36,805 bases of DNA from Melioribacteraceae bacterium (GCA_028282005.1 JANQIV010000041.1:1-36805); one strand, 5' to 3'. Shown: positions 1 through 8,170, numbered from the stretch's first letter. The notes: a model not told the origin generated them from the letters alone. Translations and numbers: made by a program.

Positions 1-230
1 TGATTAATCGAATCAACCTGGTCTTTCATCAAAGCAATTAAAGGAGAGATAACTACTGAAAAAGTATCACTCATTATTGAGGGAATTTGGTAACAGATTG
101 ATTTCCCAGCTCCTGTGGGCAAAATCGATAGTACATTTTCTCCTTTTAAAATTAGCTCAATAATTTCCGACTGATTTTCTTTAAAGTTTTCGTAACCAAA
201 ATATTTTTTTAATACTTGTTGGGGAGTCAT
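1..230 (-). CDS. recQ: ATP-dependent DNA helicase RecQ, N-terminal part (cut by window edge)
   Basis: Reading leftward from an ATG at 230, the frame stays open to base 1. It begins MTPQQVLKKYFGYENFKENQ, then carries the helicase Walker A motif PTGAGKS followed by CYQIPS and the motif Ia-like stretch VISPLIALMKDQVDSI. This order (F-G-Y-x-x-F-x-x-x-Q, TGAGKSxCYQ, SPLxxLMxDQV) is typical of RecQ family superfamily 2 helicases, which unwind DNA 3'-5' in recombination and fork repair. Only about 76 residues are visible, so the RQC and HRDC domains cannot be checked. It is divergent from the ABC transporter gene, with about 126 bp between the two starts. Confidence 0.9.
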   Translation of the reverse strand, partial: MTPQQVLKKYFGYENFKENQSEIIELILKGENVLSILPTGAGKSICYQIPSIMSDTFSVVISPLIALMKDQVDSIN

Positions 231-356
231 TAAATTCTAATTTATTACTACAAAATTTGAAATGTTATTATAAATAAATATTTTAAAACATAGTAACATT
301 TGAATCATTCATTTCGTCTCATGACATAACTTACTTAAAAACAATTTCGGAAAACT

Positions 357-1286
357 ATGTATTCAGTTGAAGTTCAGAGTATTAACAAAATCTACGAAAC
401 AGCATTTCGGAAAAGAAGAGTACAGGCTTTAAATGATTTCAGTATAAAAGTGGAAAAAGGTTCAATCTTCGGATTGCTTGGCCCGAATGGTGCCGGAAAA
501 ACAACACTTGTTAAAATACTTTTGGGAATTACTTTCCCGACAACAGGCACGGCTACAGTTTTGGGGCATGATATTTCAAATTACAAATTAAAATCCAAAG
601 TGGGGTATTTACCAGAGAATCATAAATTTCCGCCATACTTAAATGGGGGAGATGTTATCAAATATGCAGCAAGTTTGAGTGGCTATGAGCCGCCAAATCT
701 TGAGCAAAAAGTGGATGAACTTTTGAGTCTTGTGAAAATGCTCGAATGGAAAAACATGAAAGTTAAAAAATACTCAAAAGGGATGATGCAAAGATTGGGC
801 TTGGCACAAGCAATGATAAATGATCCCGAATTGGTTATTCTTGACGAACCAACAGATGGTGTTGACCCGATTGGGAGAAAAGAAATTAGAGATGTTTTGA
901 TTGACTTAAAAAATCAAGGCAAAACCATTTTTCTAAACAGCCATTTGCTTTCCGAAGTAGAATTAATTACCGATAATGTCGCGATACTGAATAAAGGTAA
1001 TCTTGTGCATCAGGGTAATGTTCAGGAGCTAACTACTTCGAAAGAAAAATTCAAAATTAAGTTTGCTTCAGAATTAAAAGAAGAATTGAAATCAGAGAAT
1101 TTTAATAAGTATCAAATAGAACAAATGGAAGAAGATACTGTTCTCTTCAAGTTAAACGATGTTGAAGAATTAAACAATCTGATTGATGATTTGAGAAAAG
1201 CCCAGTTATTTATTGTTTCAATCGAACCATTGAAGAGTTCATTAGAAGATATGTTTATTTCATTAATTAAAAATTCAGACAAATAA
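357..1286 (+). CDS. ABC transporter ATP-binding protein (ABC-2 type exporter)
   Basis: This is a 309-residue single-domain ABC ATPase that energises export through the permease encoded directly downstream. Walker A is GPNGAGKT (residues 42-49), the signature region is YSKGMMQRL (about 139-147, a degenerate LSGGQ with SKGM), and Walker B is VILDEP with D163/E164. The D-loop PTDGVDP and switch HSHLLSEVE-like segment NSHLLSEVE follow. The C-terminal 90 residues are the usual poorly conserved tail of ABC-2 ATPases, similar to the NosF/CcmA-like group. Its TAA stop overlaps the permease ATG by one base (TAATG), which indicates translational coupling. The substrate cannot be inferred. Confidence 0.93.
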   Translation: MYSVEVQSINKIYETAFRKRRVQALNDFSIKVEKGSIFGLLGPNGAGKTTLVKILLGITFPTTGTATVLGHDISNYKLKSKVGYLPENHKFPPYLNGGDVIKYAASLSGYEPPNLEQKVDELLSLVKMLEWKNMKVKKYSKGMMQRLGLAQAMINDPELVILDEPTDGVDPIGRKEIRDVLIDLKNQGKTIFLNSHLLSEVELITDNVAILNKGNLVHQGNVQELTTSKEKFKIKFASELKEELKSENFNKYQIEQMEEDTVLFKLNDVEELNNLIDDLRKAQLFIVSIEPLKSSLEDMFISLIKNSDK

Positions 1287-2113
1287 TGACTACTAAGAAT
1301 ATTTATAAAATCGCTTATTATACTTACCGGGAAGCACTCTCGAGAAAAATATTTTTAACATTTTTCGGAATCTCAACTTTTGTTTTAGTTGTATTTGGTT
1401 TGATATTTCTTTTCAGCGGAATTGAAGATTTGATCAGCTTTACTCAAGTGGAAGCAGGAGAAAGAATTGACCTAATTGAAAAAATAGTTGATGTTTTAAA
1501 ATTTAGTATTGCCGCCCCACTTTATGGAGTTGGCCTATTCTTAGCAATATTTGCCGCCTCCAGCTTTATACCAAATATGCTTGAAAAAGGAAGCATAGAT
1601 GTTCTACTTTCGAAACCGATTTCAAGAAATCAGGTTATTTGGGGAAAATTTCTTGGTGGCCTTTATATAGTTTTGGTGAACATTGCTTATTTGGTTATCG
1701 GAATTTGGTTTTTAATCGGATTAAAATTTGGTAATTGGGATCCATCATTTTTGATGGTGATTCCAACTGTGACATTTACTTTTGCAGTTCTTTATTCGCT
1801 GATTATTTTGGTCGGAATTTTAACCCAAAGTTCAATTCTTGCAATGATGCTTTCATATTTGATTTTTATGATATTTTCACCGGTATTGCTCGGAAGGGAA
1901 GAAATTGCAATTTTGATTGACAATAAATTTGTTGAATACTTGCTTGATGCTCTTTACTATTTAACTCCTAAGACAGCTGAATTAGCATCAATTACGACAG
2001 ATATGGCAACCGGCGATTTTTCCTTTGACTACATGCCTTTTATTACTTCAGCTGCATTTATGATTCTCAGTCTCGGGCTGAGCATTTTTATTTTTAGTAA
2101 AAAGGATTACTAA
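1286..2113 (+). CDS. ABC-2 type transporter permease
   Basis: This 275-residue integral membrane protein is the permease partner of the preceding ATPase. About six hydrophobic segments are visible: around residues 24-45, 78-95, 120-145, 155-178, 182-200 and 250-270. It also has the motif LLSKPISRNQVIWGKFLGG typical of ABC-2 permeases of the NosY/ABC2_membrane_2 type (SKPISR-x-x-x-x-xK). A large hydrophilic loop after the first segment (roughly residues 46-70) is probably extracytoplasmic. It ends the operon: a strong intrinsic terminator lies 60 bp downstream. The exported substrate is unknown. Confidence 0.88.
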   Translation: MTTKNIYKIAYYTYREALSRKIFLTFFGISTFVLVVFGLIFLFSGIEDLISFTQVEAGERIDLIEKIVDVLKFSIAAPLYGVGLFLAIFAASSFIPNMLEKGSIDVLLSKPISRNQVIWGKFLGGLYIVLVNIAYLVIGIWFLIGLKFGNWDPSFLMVIPTVTFTFAVLYSLIILVGILTQSSILAMMLSYLIFMIFSPVLLGREEIAILIDNKFVEYLLDALYYLTPKTAELASITTDMATGDFSFDYMPFITSAAFMILSLGLSIFIFSKKDY

Positions 2114-2172
2114 AACAGCAAATATAAAGTATGCTGATGTCTTTTTTCTGGTATAGAAATTGTTAATTTATT

Positions 2173-2203
2173 AGCCTGGATAATTTGTTATCCGGGCTTT
2201 TTT
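2173..2203 (+). terminator. Intrinsic terminator after the ABC-2 operon
   Basis: An 11-bp stem (AGCCTGGATAA with TTATCCGGGCT, one G-T wobble) closes on a TTTG loop and is followed directly by a run of six T. This is a textbook rho-independent terminator separating the exporter operon from the next gene. Confidence 0.9.
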
Positions 2204-2276
2204 GTTTATGAAAGTTAATAATGGATTTAGTTCGTTTTTATTCGATAATAGAAATTAAAAATAAATAGGGATAGTA

Positions 2277-3215
2277 ATGTCAAATACCAGTTTAAAGTTA
2301 GAAGACCTGTTAAAAGAGAAAACAAAGAATAATGGTGAAAAAGGTAGAATAGACACTGTTGCGATTATTGGCGGTGGTGTTATGGGACGCGGAATTGCTC
2401 AAACTGTTAGTGCTGCCGGGCTTGATGTAATTATTGTTGAGAAAGATGAGAAATTTGCTGAAGAATCAGAAACTAAGATTAAAGAAACAATGGAAACTGA
2501 AATTTCACGTTGGGCAATGACTTCTAGTGAAATGAGATCGGTTCTGAGTAGAATTCAATGGACGCTGGATATTAATGAGTGTGCAAATGCGGATATCATT
2601 ATTGAAGCAGTTGAAGAAAATTTCCAATTAAAAAGATTGATATTCAAAAAACTAGATGAACTTGCAAAACCTGATACTATTTTTGTTTCAAACACATCCA
2701 CACTCAGCTTAACAAAAATTGCTGAAATTACAGAACGCAAAGATAGAATAATCGGAATGCACTTCTTACATCCTGTTCCAAAAGTTGGGCTAGTAGAATT
2801 GATAAGATGTTTTTACACTTCTGACGAATCAGTCGAAATTGTAAAAGAATTTGCAGCCAAGATTGGAAAAACCGCAGTCGAAGTTTATGAGTACCCTGGA
2901 TTCGTAACAACAAGAGCTATCGTACCTCTGTTAAACGAAGCAATGTACATTTTACTAGAAGGTGTGGCAAGTGCTGAAGACATTGATACAGCAATGAAAT
3001 TGGGTTACGAGTTTAAAATGGGACCATTGGAAATGGCAGATACAATGGGGCTTGACGAAGTGCTTACTTGGATGGAACAATTGTGGAGTACTTTAGGAGA
3101 ACCTCGCTATAGACCATGTCCTTTGCTTAGAAAATTAGTGAGAGAGAGAAAACTCGGTAAAAAAACCGGTCAAGGTTTTTATAAGTATGATCAAAATGGC
3201 AAAATAATATCATAA
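2277..3215 (+). CDS. 3-hydroxyacyl-CoA (3-hydroxybutyryl-CoA) dehydrogenase
   Basis: This 312-residue NAD-dependent oxidoreductase interconverts 3-hydroxyacyl-CoA and 3-oxoacyl-CoA in fatty acid or butanoate metabolism. The Rossmann motif IIGGGVMGRGIAQ begins near residue 30. The catalytic region is SNTSTLSLTKIAE, then GMHFLHPVPKVGLVELI with the active-site His. The C-terminal helical domain contains PGFVTTRAIVPLLNEA and the closing motif GKKTGQGFYKY. A polar N-terminal extension of about 25 residues precedes the fold; an upstream AGGG in front of the ATG at 2277 supports that start. The acetate kinase gene follows after 21 bp, so the two are probably co-transcribed. It is a stand-alone dehydrogenase with no fused enoyl-CoA hydratase. 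Confidence 0.92.
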   Translation: MSNTSLKLEDLLKEKTKNNGEKGRIDTVAIIGGGVMGRGIAQTVSAAGLDVIIVEKDEKFAEESETKIKETMETEISRWAMTSSEMRSVLSRIQWTLDINECANADIIIEAVEENFQLKRLIFKKLDELAKPDTIFVSNTSTLSLTKIAEITERKDRIIGMHFLHPVPKVGLVELIRCFYTSDESVEIVKEFAAKIGKTAVEVYEYPGFVTTRAIVPLLNEAMYILLEGVASAEDIDTAMKLGYEFKMGPLEMADTMGLDEVLTWMEQLWSTLGEPRYRPCPLLRKLVRERKLGKKTGQGFYKYDQNGKIIS

Positions 3216-3236
3216 AAAAGTTTTTAAGAGGATAAA

Positions 3237-4451
3237 ATGAAAATACTAGTTTTAAACTGCGGAAGTTCTTCGATTAAATATCAAATGATTGATACTGCTG
3301 AAGAAGTTACACTTGCAAAAGGACAAGTTGAAAGAATTGGAATGGCCAGTGCTGTACTAACTCACCAGCCAATTGGTAAAGAGAAAATTAAAATAGTTGG
3401 CGAGATTTTAGATCACACAATTGCAATTGAATATGTAATTGCTGTGTTGCTTAGTCCGAACCACGGTGTTATTGAAAATAAAAGTGAAATTGATGCTGTA
3501 GGGCACAGAGTAGTTCATGGCGGAGAAACTTTCTCCGGATCGGTTTTAATTACTGATCAAGTTATGAAGGCATTGAATGATAATATTGAATTAGCGCCTC
3601 TTCACAATCCGCCAAACATTAGGGGAATTTTAGCTGCAAAAGCACATTTGCCTGAGACTCCACAGTGTGGTGTGTTTGATACTTCGTTTCATTCACACAT
3701 GCCTCCTCATGCTTATTTGTATGGAATTCCTTATGCACTTTATAAAAAATATAAAATTAGAAAATATGGTTTCCATGGTACGTCTCATAGATTTGTATCT
3801 CAAAGAGCAGCAATAATGTTGGGCAAACCAATTGAAGAATTAAAAATAGTTACTTGTCACTTAGGCAATGGTGCAAGTATGGCTGCAGTTGATGGTGGAA
3901 AATCAGTTGATACAACAATGGGCTTTACTCCGCTTGAAGGTTTACTAATGGGAACGCGTTGCGGCGATATGGATCCGTCTGTAATTCTTTATATAATGAG
4001 TAAAGAAGAGTTATCAATTCCTGAAGCTAATACACTAATGAACAAACACAGTGGATTAGCTGGTATCAGTGGTGAAAGCAGTGACATGCGTGAAATTGAA
4101 GATGCAGTAATGGCTGGCAACGAAAAAGCAACAAATGCTTTTAACTTGTTCTGCTACAGAATTAAAAAATACATCGGCTCATATGCTGCAGCAATGGGCG
4201 GTGTTGATGCAGTTGTTTTCACAGGCGGTATTGGTGAAAAATCTCCAATGGCAAGAAAGTTAATTTGTGAAAACATGAATTTTCTCGGAATTGAATTAGA
4301 CTTAGACAAAAATGAAAACTTAAAAGACGAAGCTGACCTATCAGTTGATAATACAAAAGTTAGAGTATTGAGAATTCCTACAAACGAAGAACTTGTAATT
4401 GCATTGGATACAGAAGAAATAGTAAAAGAACAAATGAAAGAAGTAAATTAG
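3237..4451 (+). CDS. ackA: Acetate kinase
   Basis: This 404-residue protein has the usual length of the family. It transfers phosphate between ATP and acetate, making ATP from acetyl phosphate in fermentation or activating acetate. Seen in order: LNCGSSSIKYQ at the N-terminus (phosphate loop), GHRVVHGGETF, FDTSFHSHMP, the KYGFHGTSHRFVS motif, HLGNGASMAAV, the MGFTPLEGLLMGTRCGDMDP signature and the C-terminal VFTGGIGEKS. A Shine-Dalgarno AGAGGA lies six bases before the ATG. No phosphate acetyltransferase gene is adjacent, which is the usual partner. Pairing with a hydroxyacyl-CoA dehydrogenase suggests a role in disposing of acyl-CoA carbon (inference). Confidence 0.97.
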   Translation: MKILVLNCGSSSIKYQMIDTAEEVTLAKGQVERIGMASAVLTHQPIGKEKIKIVGEILDHTIAIEYVIAVLLSPNHGVIENKSEIDAVGHRVVHGGETFSGSVLITDQVMKALNDNIELAPLHNPPNIRGILAAKAHLPETPQCGVFDTSFHSHMPPHAYLYGIPYALYKKYKIRKYGFHGTSHRFVSQRAAIMLGKPIEELKIVTCHLGNGASMAAVDGGKSVDTTMGFTPLEGLLMGTRCGDMDPSVILYIMSKEELSIPEANTLMNKHSGLAGISGESSDMREIEDAVMAGNEKATNAFNLFCYRIKKYIGSYAAAMGGVDAVVFTGGIGEKSPMARKLICENMNFLGIELDLDKNENLKDEADLSVDNTKVRVLRIPTNEELVIALDTEEIVKEQMKEVN

Positions 4452-4474
4452 AATTTTAGTTTGAATCTAACATT

Positions 4475-4512
4475 AAAGCCGCTCGAAATAATTTTCTGAG
4501 TGGCTTTTTTTA
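4475..4512 (+). terminator. Intrinsic terminator after ackA
   Basis: AAAGCCGCTC pairs with GAGTGGCTTT (one G-T wobble) over a 13-base loop and runs straight into a T tract. It lies just after acetate kinase and before the convergent DUF493 gene. The A-rich left side could also serve the opposite strand. Confidence 0.85.
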
Positions 4513-4544
4513 TAAACTTTCTAGTTTTTGCTTTCAACTATTTG

Positions 4545-4814
4545 TTAGAGCACCATTTTAATATTTTCATACCCTTCAAGATTTTGGTAAACTAAATTTC
4601 TTGCTTCCTCACTTTCAACATTTACTTTTAAGTTTATGCTAAAGTAGTTTCCTTTTTTGCTAATATTTGAAGCAGTGATATCGTATTGCATTCCTTCTGC
4701 AGCTTTCTCCGCAGCTTCAACCATTTTTTCAACATTGTCACCAATAATTTTATACTCCCATTGTGTAGGATATTCTATATCCGGTTTGCGAGGTGTTTTG
4801 TCATCTAAAATCAA
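4545..4814 (-). CDS. DUF493 (YbeD-like) family protein
   Basis: This 89-residue protein resembles the YbeD/HP0495 (DUF493) family: YPTQWEYKIIGDN, then an amphipathic helix (VEKMVEAAEKAAEG) and the strand pair NYFSINLKVNVESEEARNLVYQNL followed by IKMVL. The family forms a small ferredoxin-like alpha-beta fold thought to be a regulatory, ACT-like domain; its function is unknown in most species. No in-frame ATG exists near the start. A TTG at 4814 is preceded by AAGGA with a 7-base spacer, which supports TTG initiation. It is convergent with ackA and stands alone. Confidence 0.8.
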   Translation of the reverse strand: MILDDKTPRKPDIEYPTQWEYKIIGDNVEKMVEAAEKAAEGMQYDITASNISKKGNYFSINLKVNVESEEARNLVYQNLEGYENIKMVL

Positions 4815-5159
4815 AACATGATCCTTTGTTTTTTATTATCCAAAATTAAGTTATAAAATAAATTGCAAAAAATAAGCTCATCAAATGAAATGATTTATTT
4901 TATACCTGTAACTTTGAATCATTCATCAACTTTACTATTTTAGTAAACACAAATTGAATCCTACTGGAGCAGCGGGTTGAAAAGATAAAAAACGGATAAA
5001 GATAATTTACAGATGATTTAATAAATCTTGTTAGCAGAAGTTTTTCGGTGAAGTATCTTTACCCGTTCTTTTCTCCCGTGGTCCAATAAACCGCGATAAG
5101 CGGTTTTCTCTTTTTAAACCGCAATAACAATTCATAATTATTCACAAAAGAGAAAAGTC
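4815..5159 (+). promoter_or_regulatory. Leader of the ABC-F gene with candidate transcription attenuator / anti-SD switch
   Basis: The roughly 345 bp before the ABC-F gene hold an ordered set of elements. A GTG-initiated 13-codon ORF (5048-5089, peptide MKYLYPFFSPVVQ) has a weak AGAAG upstream. Its stop codon overlaps the left arm of a 7-bp hairpin, AAACCGC (5088-5094) with GCGGTTT (5100-5106), which is followed by a pyrimidine tract TTCTCTTTTT. A second AAACCGC at 5116-5122 can compete for the same GCGGTTT. TTTTCTCTTTT (5104-5114) is a perfect 11-bp complement of AAAAGAGAAAA (5146-5156), which contains the Shine-Dalgarno of the ABC-F gene. This is consistent with attenuation as in known antibiotic-inducible ABC-F genes. 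The upstream part (4815-5000) shows nothing else. Confidence 0.6.
5048..5089 (+). CDS. Candidate leader peptide upstream of the ABC-F gene
   Basis: This short frame starts at GTG and encodes MKYLYPFFSPVVQ, followed by TAA. The stop overlaps the first two bases of the proposed terminator stem, the position expected of a leader ORF whose translation state sets which hairpin forms. The peptide is aromatic- and proline-rich, which could favour stalling (inference). An AGAAG lies 7 bases before the GTG. The frame is short enough to be chance, and its ATG-less start lowers confidence. Confidence 0.4.
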   Translation: MKYLYPFFSPVVQ

Positions 5160-6662
5160 ATGAGTAAAAATTTTTTAGAATTCAATAAAGTTTCATTTGG
5201 TTATGAATCGGCTGTTGAAAATTTATTTGAAAATATTACATTCCGTTTGCACAAAGGGTGGACGGGAGTTATCGGACCAAACGGTTCGGGTAAAACAACT
5301 TTACTGAAATTAGCTTGCGGTGATTTATTTAATTATTCGGGAAGTATTCAACAACCTTTTGCAAAAGTTTATTGTGAACAAAGAACAGACTTAGCACCTA
5401 AAAAGCTGGAAGAGTTTTTTAATGATCATAGCAAAATTGCCTATAAATTAATAGATAGCTTCAAGCTAAGTTCTGGCTGGATGAAAAGGTGGCAAAGCCT
5501 TTCGCACGGTGAAAGAAAAAGGCTGCAGCTCGCATTAGCACTTTGGGAATCTCCTGAATTACTTGCTATAGACGAACCAACTAATCATCTTGATGTTGAG
5601 GCCAAAGAAATAATTATTAACTCACTTCTAAGTTATAAAGGCGTTGGTATAATTGTAAGCCATGACCGTGATGTGCTTGACAATTTATGCGGCAGAATAC
5701 TTTTTATTGAACCGCCTAAAGTTACTATGCGGCAGGGTAATTTTACTCAAGCTTCAGAACAAAGGTTACTTGAGAATAAACATACTTTGAAAGCGTTTGA
5801 GATAAAACAAAAGCAGTATGGCAAACTTCAGAAAGAATATAAAAGAAGAAGTGAATTGGCAGATAAGTCAAAGAAAAAATCGTCGAAAAGAAACATTGAT
5901 AGAAAAGACCGCGATGCTAAATCAAAAATTGATTTAGGAAGATTAACAGGAAAAGACGCAGTTGGAGGTAAACTCAAAAATCAAATTACAAACCGTTTAG
6001 AAAAGGCGCAAAGTGATCTCAACAGCATCGAGGTAAAAAGAGAATACGCTACCGGGATTAATTTATTGGGAAGCGAATCGCAGAGAAATTTTTTGTTAAA
6101 ATTGGACGCTGGCGAGATAGATTTATCAAGAAATAAAAAACTGTTTCACAATGATTTGATTATTGTTCCTAATGATAAGATTGCACTTACCGGTGTTAAC
6201 GGTTGCGGGAAAAGCACACTGGTTAAGTTAATTATCGACAAATTGAACATTGAAAAAGGGAAGCTCACTTATATTCCTCAAGAAATTTCCGTTGATGAAA
6301 TAGCAGAAATAATTAAAGAGGTAAAAGATCTTTCCAATGAAGATTTAGGAAAGTTGATGATAATAATCAGCCGACTTGGCTCTGATGCAAAAAGAGTTTT
6401 GGAAACGGATTCCCCAAGTCCCGGCGAAACCAGGAAAATACTTTTGGGCTTAGGCATAACCCGCAGCCCGAATATAATAATTATGGATGAGCCTACAAAT
6501 CACATGGACTTGCTTTCAATTGAGTGTTTGGAAAATGCATTAAAAGAAGTTTCTTGCTCCCTGCTATTAGTCAGTCACGATAAAAGATTTTTGGAATCGC
6601 TGACAGAAAAAGAGTGGAGAATTGAACAGAGTGGAGTCGATTATAATTTAATTCAATTATAA
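5160..6662 (+). CDS. ABC-F family ATPase, possible ribosome protection protein
   Basis: This 500-residue cytoplasmic protein has two ABC domains and no membrane segment, the layout of the ABC-F family that acts on the ribosomal E site. Domain 1: Walker A GPNGSGKT (39-46), signature LSHGERKRLQLA (about 114-125), Walker B AIDEPTNHLD (D138/E139). A long charged, Lys-rich linker (about 190-300) follows; in antibiotic-resistance ABC-Fs this region reaches the peptidyl-transferase centre. Domain 2: Walker A GVNGCGKST (345-353), degenerate signature SPGETRK and Walker B IMDEPTNHMD (D443/E444). The second signature lacks the usual LSGGE, as in several resistance-type ABC-Fs. The leader with candidate attenuator supports drug-inducible expression. 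The housekeeping alternative (EttA/Uup-like) is less likely given the short length and divergence. Confidence 0.85.
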   Translation: MSKNFLEFNKVSFGYESAVENLFENITFRLHKGWTGVIGPNGSGKTTLLKLACGDLFNYSGSIQQPFAKVYCEQRTDLAPKKLEEFFNDHSKIAYKLIDSFKLSSGWMKRWQSLSHGERKRLQLALALWESPELLAIDEPTNHLDVEAKEIIINSLLSYKGVGIIVSHDRDVLDNLCGRILFIEPPKVTMRQGNFTQASEQRLLENKHTLKAFEIKQKQYGKLQKEYKRRSELADKSKKKSSKRNIDRKDRDAKSKIDLGRLTGKDAVGGKLKNQITNRLEKAQSDLNSIEVKREYATGINLLGSESQRNFLLKLDAGEIDLSRNKKLFHNDLIIVPNDKIALTGVNGCGKSTLVKLIIDKLNIEKGKLTYIPQEISVDEIAEIIKEVKDLSNEDLGKLMIIISRLGSDAKRVLETDSPSPGETRKILLGLGITRSPNIIIMDEPTNHMDLLSIECLENALKEVSCSLLLVSHDKRFLESLTEKEWRIEQSGVDYNLIQL

Positions 6663-6707
6663 AAAATTGTGAAGTAACCTTCGTGTTTTGCTAACATAAT
6701 TTTAAGA

Positions 6708-6740
6708 ATACCTTGAAGGTTTTCAAATCCTTCAAGGTAT
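6708..6740. repeat. Perfect inverted repeat (12-bp stem) after the ABC-F gene
   Basis: ATACCTTGAAGG (6708-6719) is the exact reverse complement of CCTTCAAGGTAT (6729-6740), with a 9-base loop. No T run follows on either strand, so it may act as an mRNA 3'-end stabiliser or be an intergenic palindromic repeat rather than a classical terminator. Confidence 0.7.
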
Positions 6741-6860
6741 CTATGCGATATGATTCTGACGTGAAGGCTTATTTTATATTATCAGGTCCCGGTCATGGTA
6801 AAATTACCAATTGAAAAATTATTTTATTAGCTTACAAAATAAAATTCAGCTTACGAGGTA

Positions 6861-7655
6861 ATGATGGACTTAAATCTAAAAGGGAAGAGAGTTTTAGTTA
6901 CTGCATCCAGTCAGGGTATTGGCAGAGCAGTGGTCGAAGAATTTTTGAAAGAGGATTGCAGAGTTGCAATGTGCTCAAGTAACGAGAACAACATTTTGAA
7001 AACTTATAATGAGTTAAAAAGCCAATATGAGAATGAACCATTCTGGACAGTTTGTGACATAAATAGTGAAAAAGATATTGAAGATACCGTAAATTCTGTA
7101 AACGAGGCATTGGGTGGTATTGATATTTTAATAAATAATTGCGGCGGACCTGAGCCTGGCTTCTTTGAAGGCTTGGACGATTCAAAATGGGAACATGGCT
7201 ACAACCAAGTATTGATGAGTGCTGTAAGATTTAACCGTCTTTGTCTACCATATATGAAAGAAAAAAATTGTGGAAGAATAATTAATATAACTTCTCTTTC
7301 AGTTAAACAGCCGGTTGACAATTTAATTTTATCAAACTCTTTCAGAAGTGCACTTACTGCAATGAATAAAACATTGAGCAATCAGTATGGGAAATATAAT
7401 ATCACTTTCAACAACGTTGCTCCGGGTTATACATTAACTTCAAGGCTTTATGAACTAGCTGTTCACCGTGCAAAACAATCTGGCGATTCACACGAACATG
7501 TGTTGGCTGAAATGGCGGCAGAAGTGCCTGTACAAAGACTTGGAAGGCCCGACGAAGTTGCTGCGGTTGTCGCATTTTTAGCTTCCGAGAAAGCTGGTTT
7601 CATAACCGGCCAGACTATTGCTGTTGATGGTGGGGTAATCAGATCTACTTACTAA
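6861..7655 (+). CDS. SDR family protein, BKR-like with non-canonical active site
   Basis: This 263-264 residue protein has a short-chain dehydrogenase fold. TASSQGIGRA (14-23) is the nucleotide-binding loop (normally TGxxxGIG), NNCGGP replaces the NNAG motif, and it ends with GFITGQTIAVDGGVIRS. The catalytic YxxxK is replaced: the aligned stretch S-N-S-F-R puts S158 at the Tyr position and R162 at the Lys position. A FabG-related SDR subgroup with imperfect cofactor and catalytic motifs is known, so this is a family trait rather than damage. The substrate is unknown. Two tandem ATGs occur (6861 and 6864); GAGG at 6855-6858 gives better spacing to 6864. Confidence 0.85.
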   Translation: MMDLNLKGKRVLVTASSQGIGRAVVEEFLKEDCRVAMCSSNENNILKTYNELKSQYENEPFWTVCDINSEKDIEDTVNSVNEALGGIDILINNCGGPEPGFFEGLDDSKWEHGYNQVLMSAVRFNRLCLPYMKEKNCGRIINITSLSVKQPVDNLILSNSFRSALTAMNKTLSNQYGKYNITFNNVAPGYTLTSRLYELAVHRAKQSGDSHEHVLAEMAAEVPVQRLGRPDEVAAVVAFLASEKAGFITGQTIAVDGGVIRSTY

Positions 7656-7707
7656 AAACGCAGGCAGGAGAATACAGACCGCAGACCGAAAAGGATTAAA
7701 AATCGAT

Positions 7708-7733
7708 GGTCATTCGGAAAATTCCAAGTGACC
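7708..7733. terminator. Imperfect hairpin between convergent genes
   Basis: GGTCATTCGGAA pairs with TTCCAAGTGACC across an AA loop (one wobble, one mismatch). It sits between the SDR gene and the convergent TonB-C gene, with short T runs outside both arms (ACCTTTT on the plus strand and ATTTTT on the minus strand). It may therefore terminate transcription from both sides. Confidence 0.5.
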
Positions 7734-7746
7734 ACCTTTTCCCCGC

Positions 7747-8136
7747 TTAACTATGTTTTTCTTCTTTCTTCTTCTTTTTACAATTATCCAATTTGAATTT
7801 TATCGGGATAGTAATTTCAGTTTTAACAACATTTCCGTTTTCATCTTTGCCCGGAGTAAATTTTGTTTTCTTGATTGCTTCCATTGCAGCTTTCCCTAAA
7901 AGGTCATTCACTTCATTTGCAATAGAAACTTTTTGTACGTCCCCGTTTTCATCAACTACAGCTACAACAAGAGCCTTGCCTTCAATGCCTTCCTTTTTTG
8001 CATCTTTCGGATATAAAACATTGTTAATAATTGATTCCATGCCGCCAACAGGTTTAGGCATGTGAGCAACTTTTTCTTGAGCATTTACGAAAATGATAAA
8101 TAATAAAAAGCAAAAAATGATTTGTACTAATTTCAT
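7747..8136 (-). CDS. Secreted TonB C-terminal-domain protein
   Basis: This 129-residue protein starts with a signal peptide (KLVQIIFCFLLFIIFVNA, cleavage likely before QEK). It is then nearly all TonB_C fold: NNVLYPKDAKKEGIEGKALVVAVVDENGDVQKV, followed by the AAMEAIKKTKFTPGKDENGNVVKTEITIPIKFKL pattern. There is no N-terminal membrane anchor or proline-rich spanner, so it cannot be a classical TonB energy transducer. Free periplasmic TonB_C proteins are common in Bacteroidota and their role is unclear. The C-terminus is a Lys/Glu tail after a single Cys. It is divergent from the flavoprotein gene, with a palindrome between the two. Confidence 0.8.
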   Translation of the reverse strand: MKLVQIIFCFLLFIIFVNAQEKVAHMPKPVGGMESIINNVLYPKDAKKEGIEGKALVVAVVDENGDVQKVSIANEVNDLLGKAAMEAIKKTKFTPGKDENGNVVKTEITIPIKFKLDNCKKKKKEEKHS

Positions 8137-8170
8137 TTTACCCCCAATGTGATTGTCAATAATTTGTTTT

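Noticed and set aside
299-312. TTTGAATCATTCAT repeated at 299-312 and 4913-4926 as a shared promoter motif
   Set aside because: A repeated 14-mer is expected by chance a few times in an AT-rich window of this size, and the two contexts share nothing else.
6708-6740. The 12-bp perfect inverted repeat as a classical intrinsic terminator
   Set aside because: No T run follows the stem on either strand, so it is listed only as an inverted repeat.
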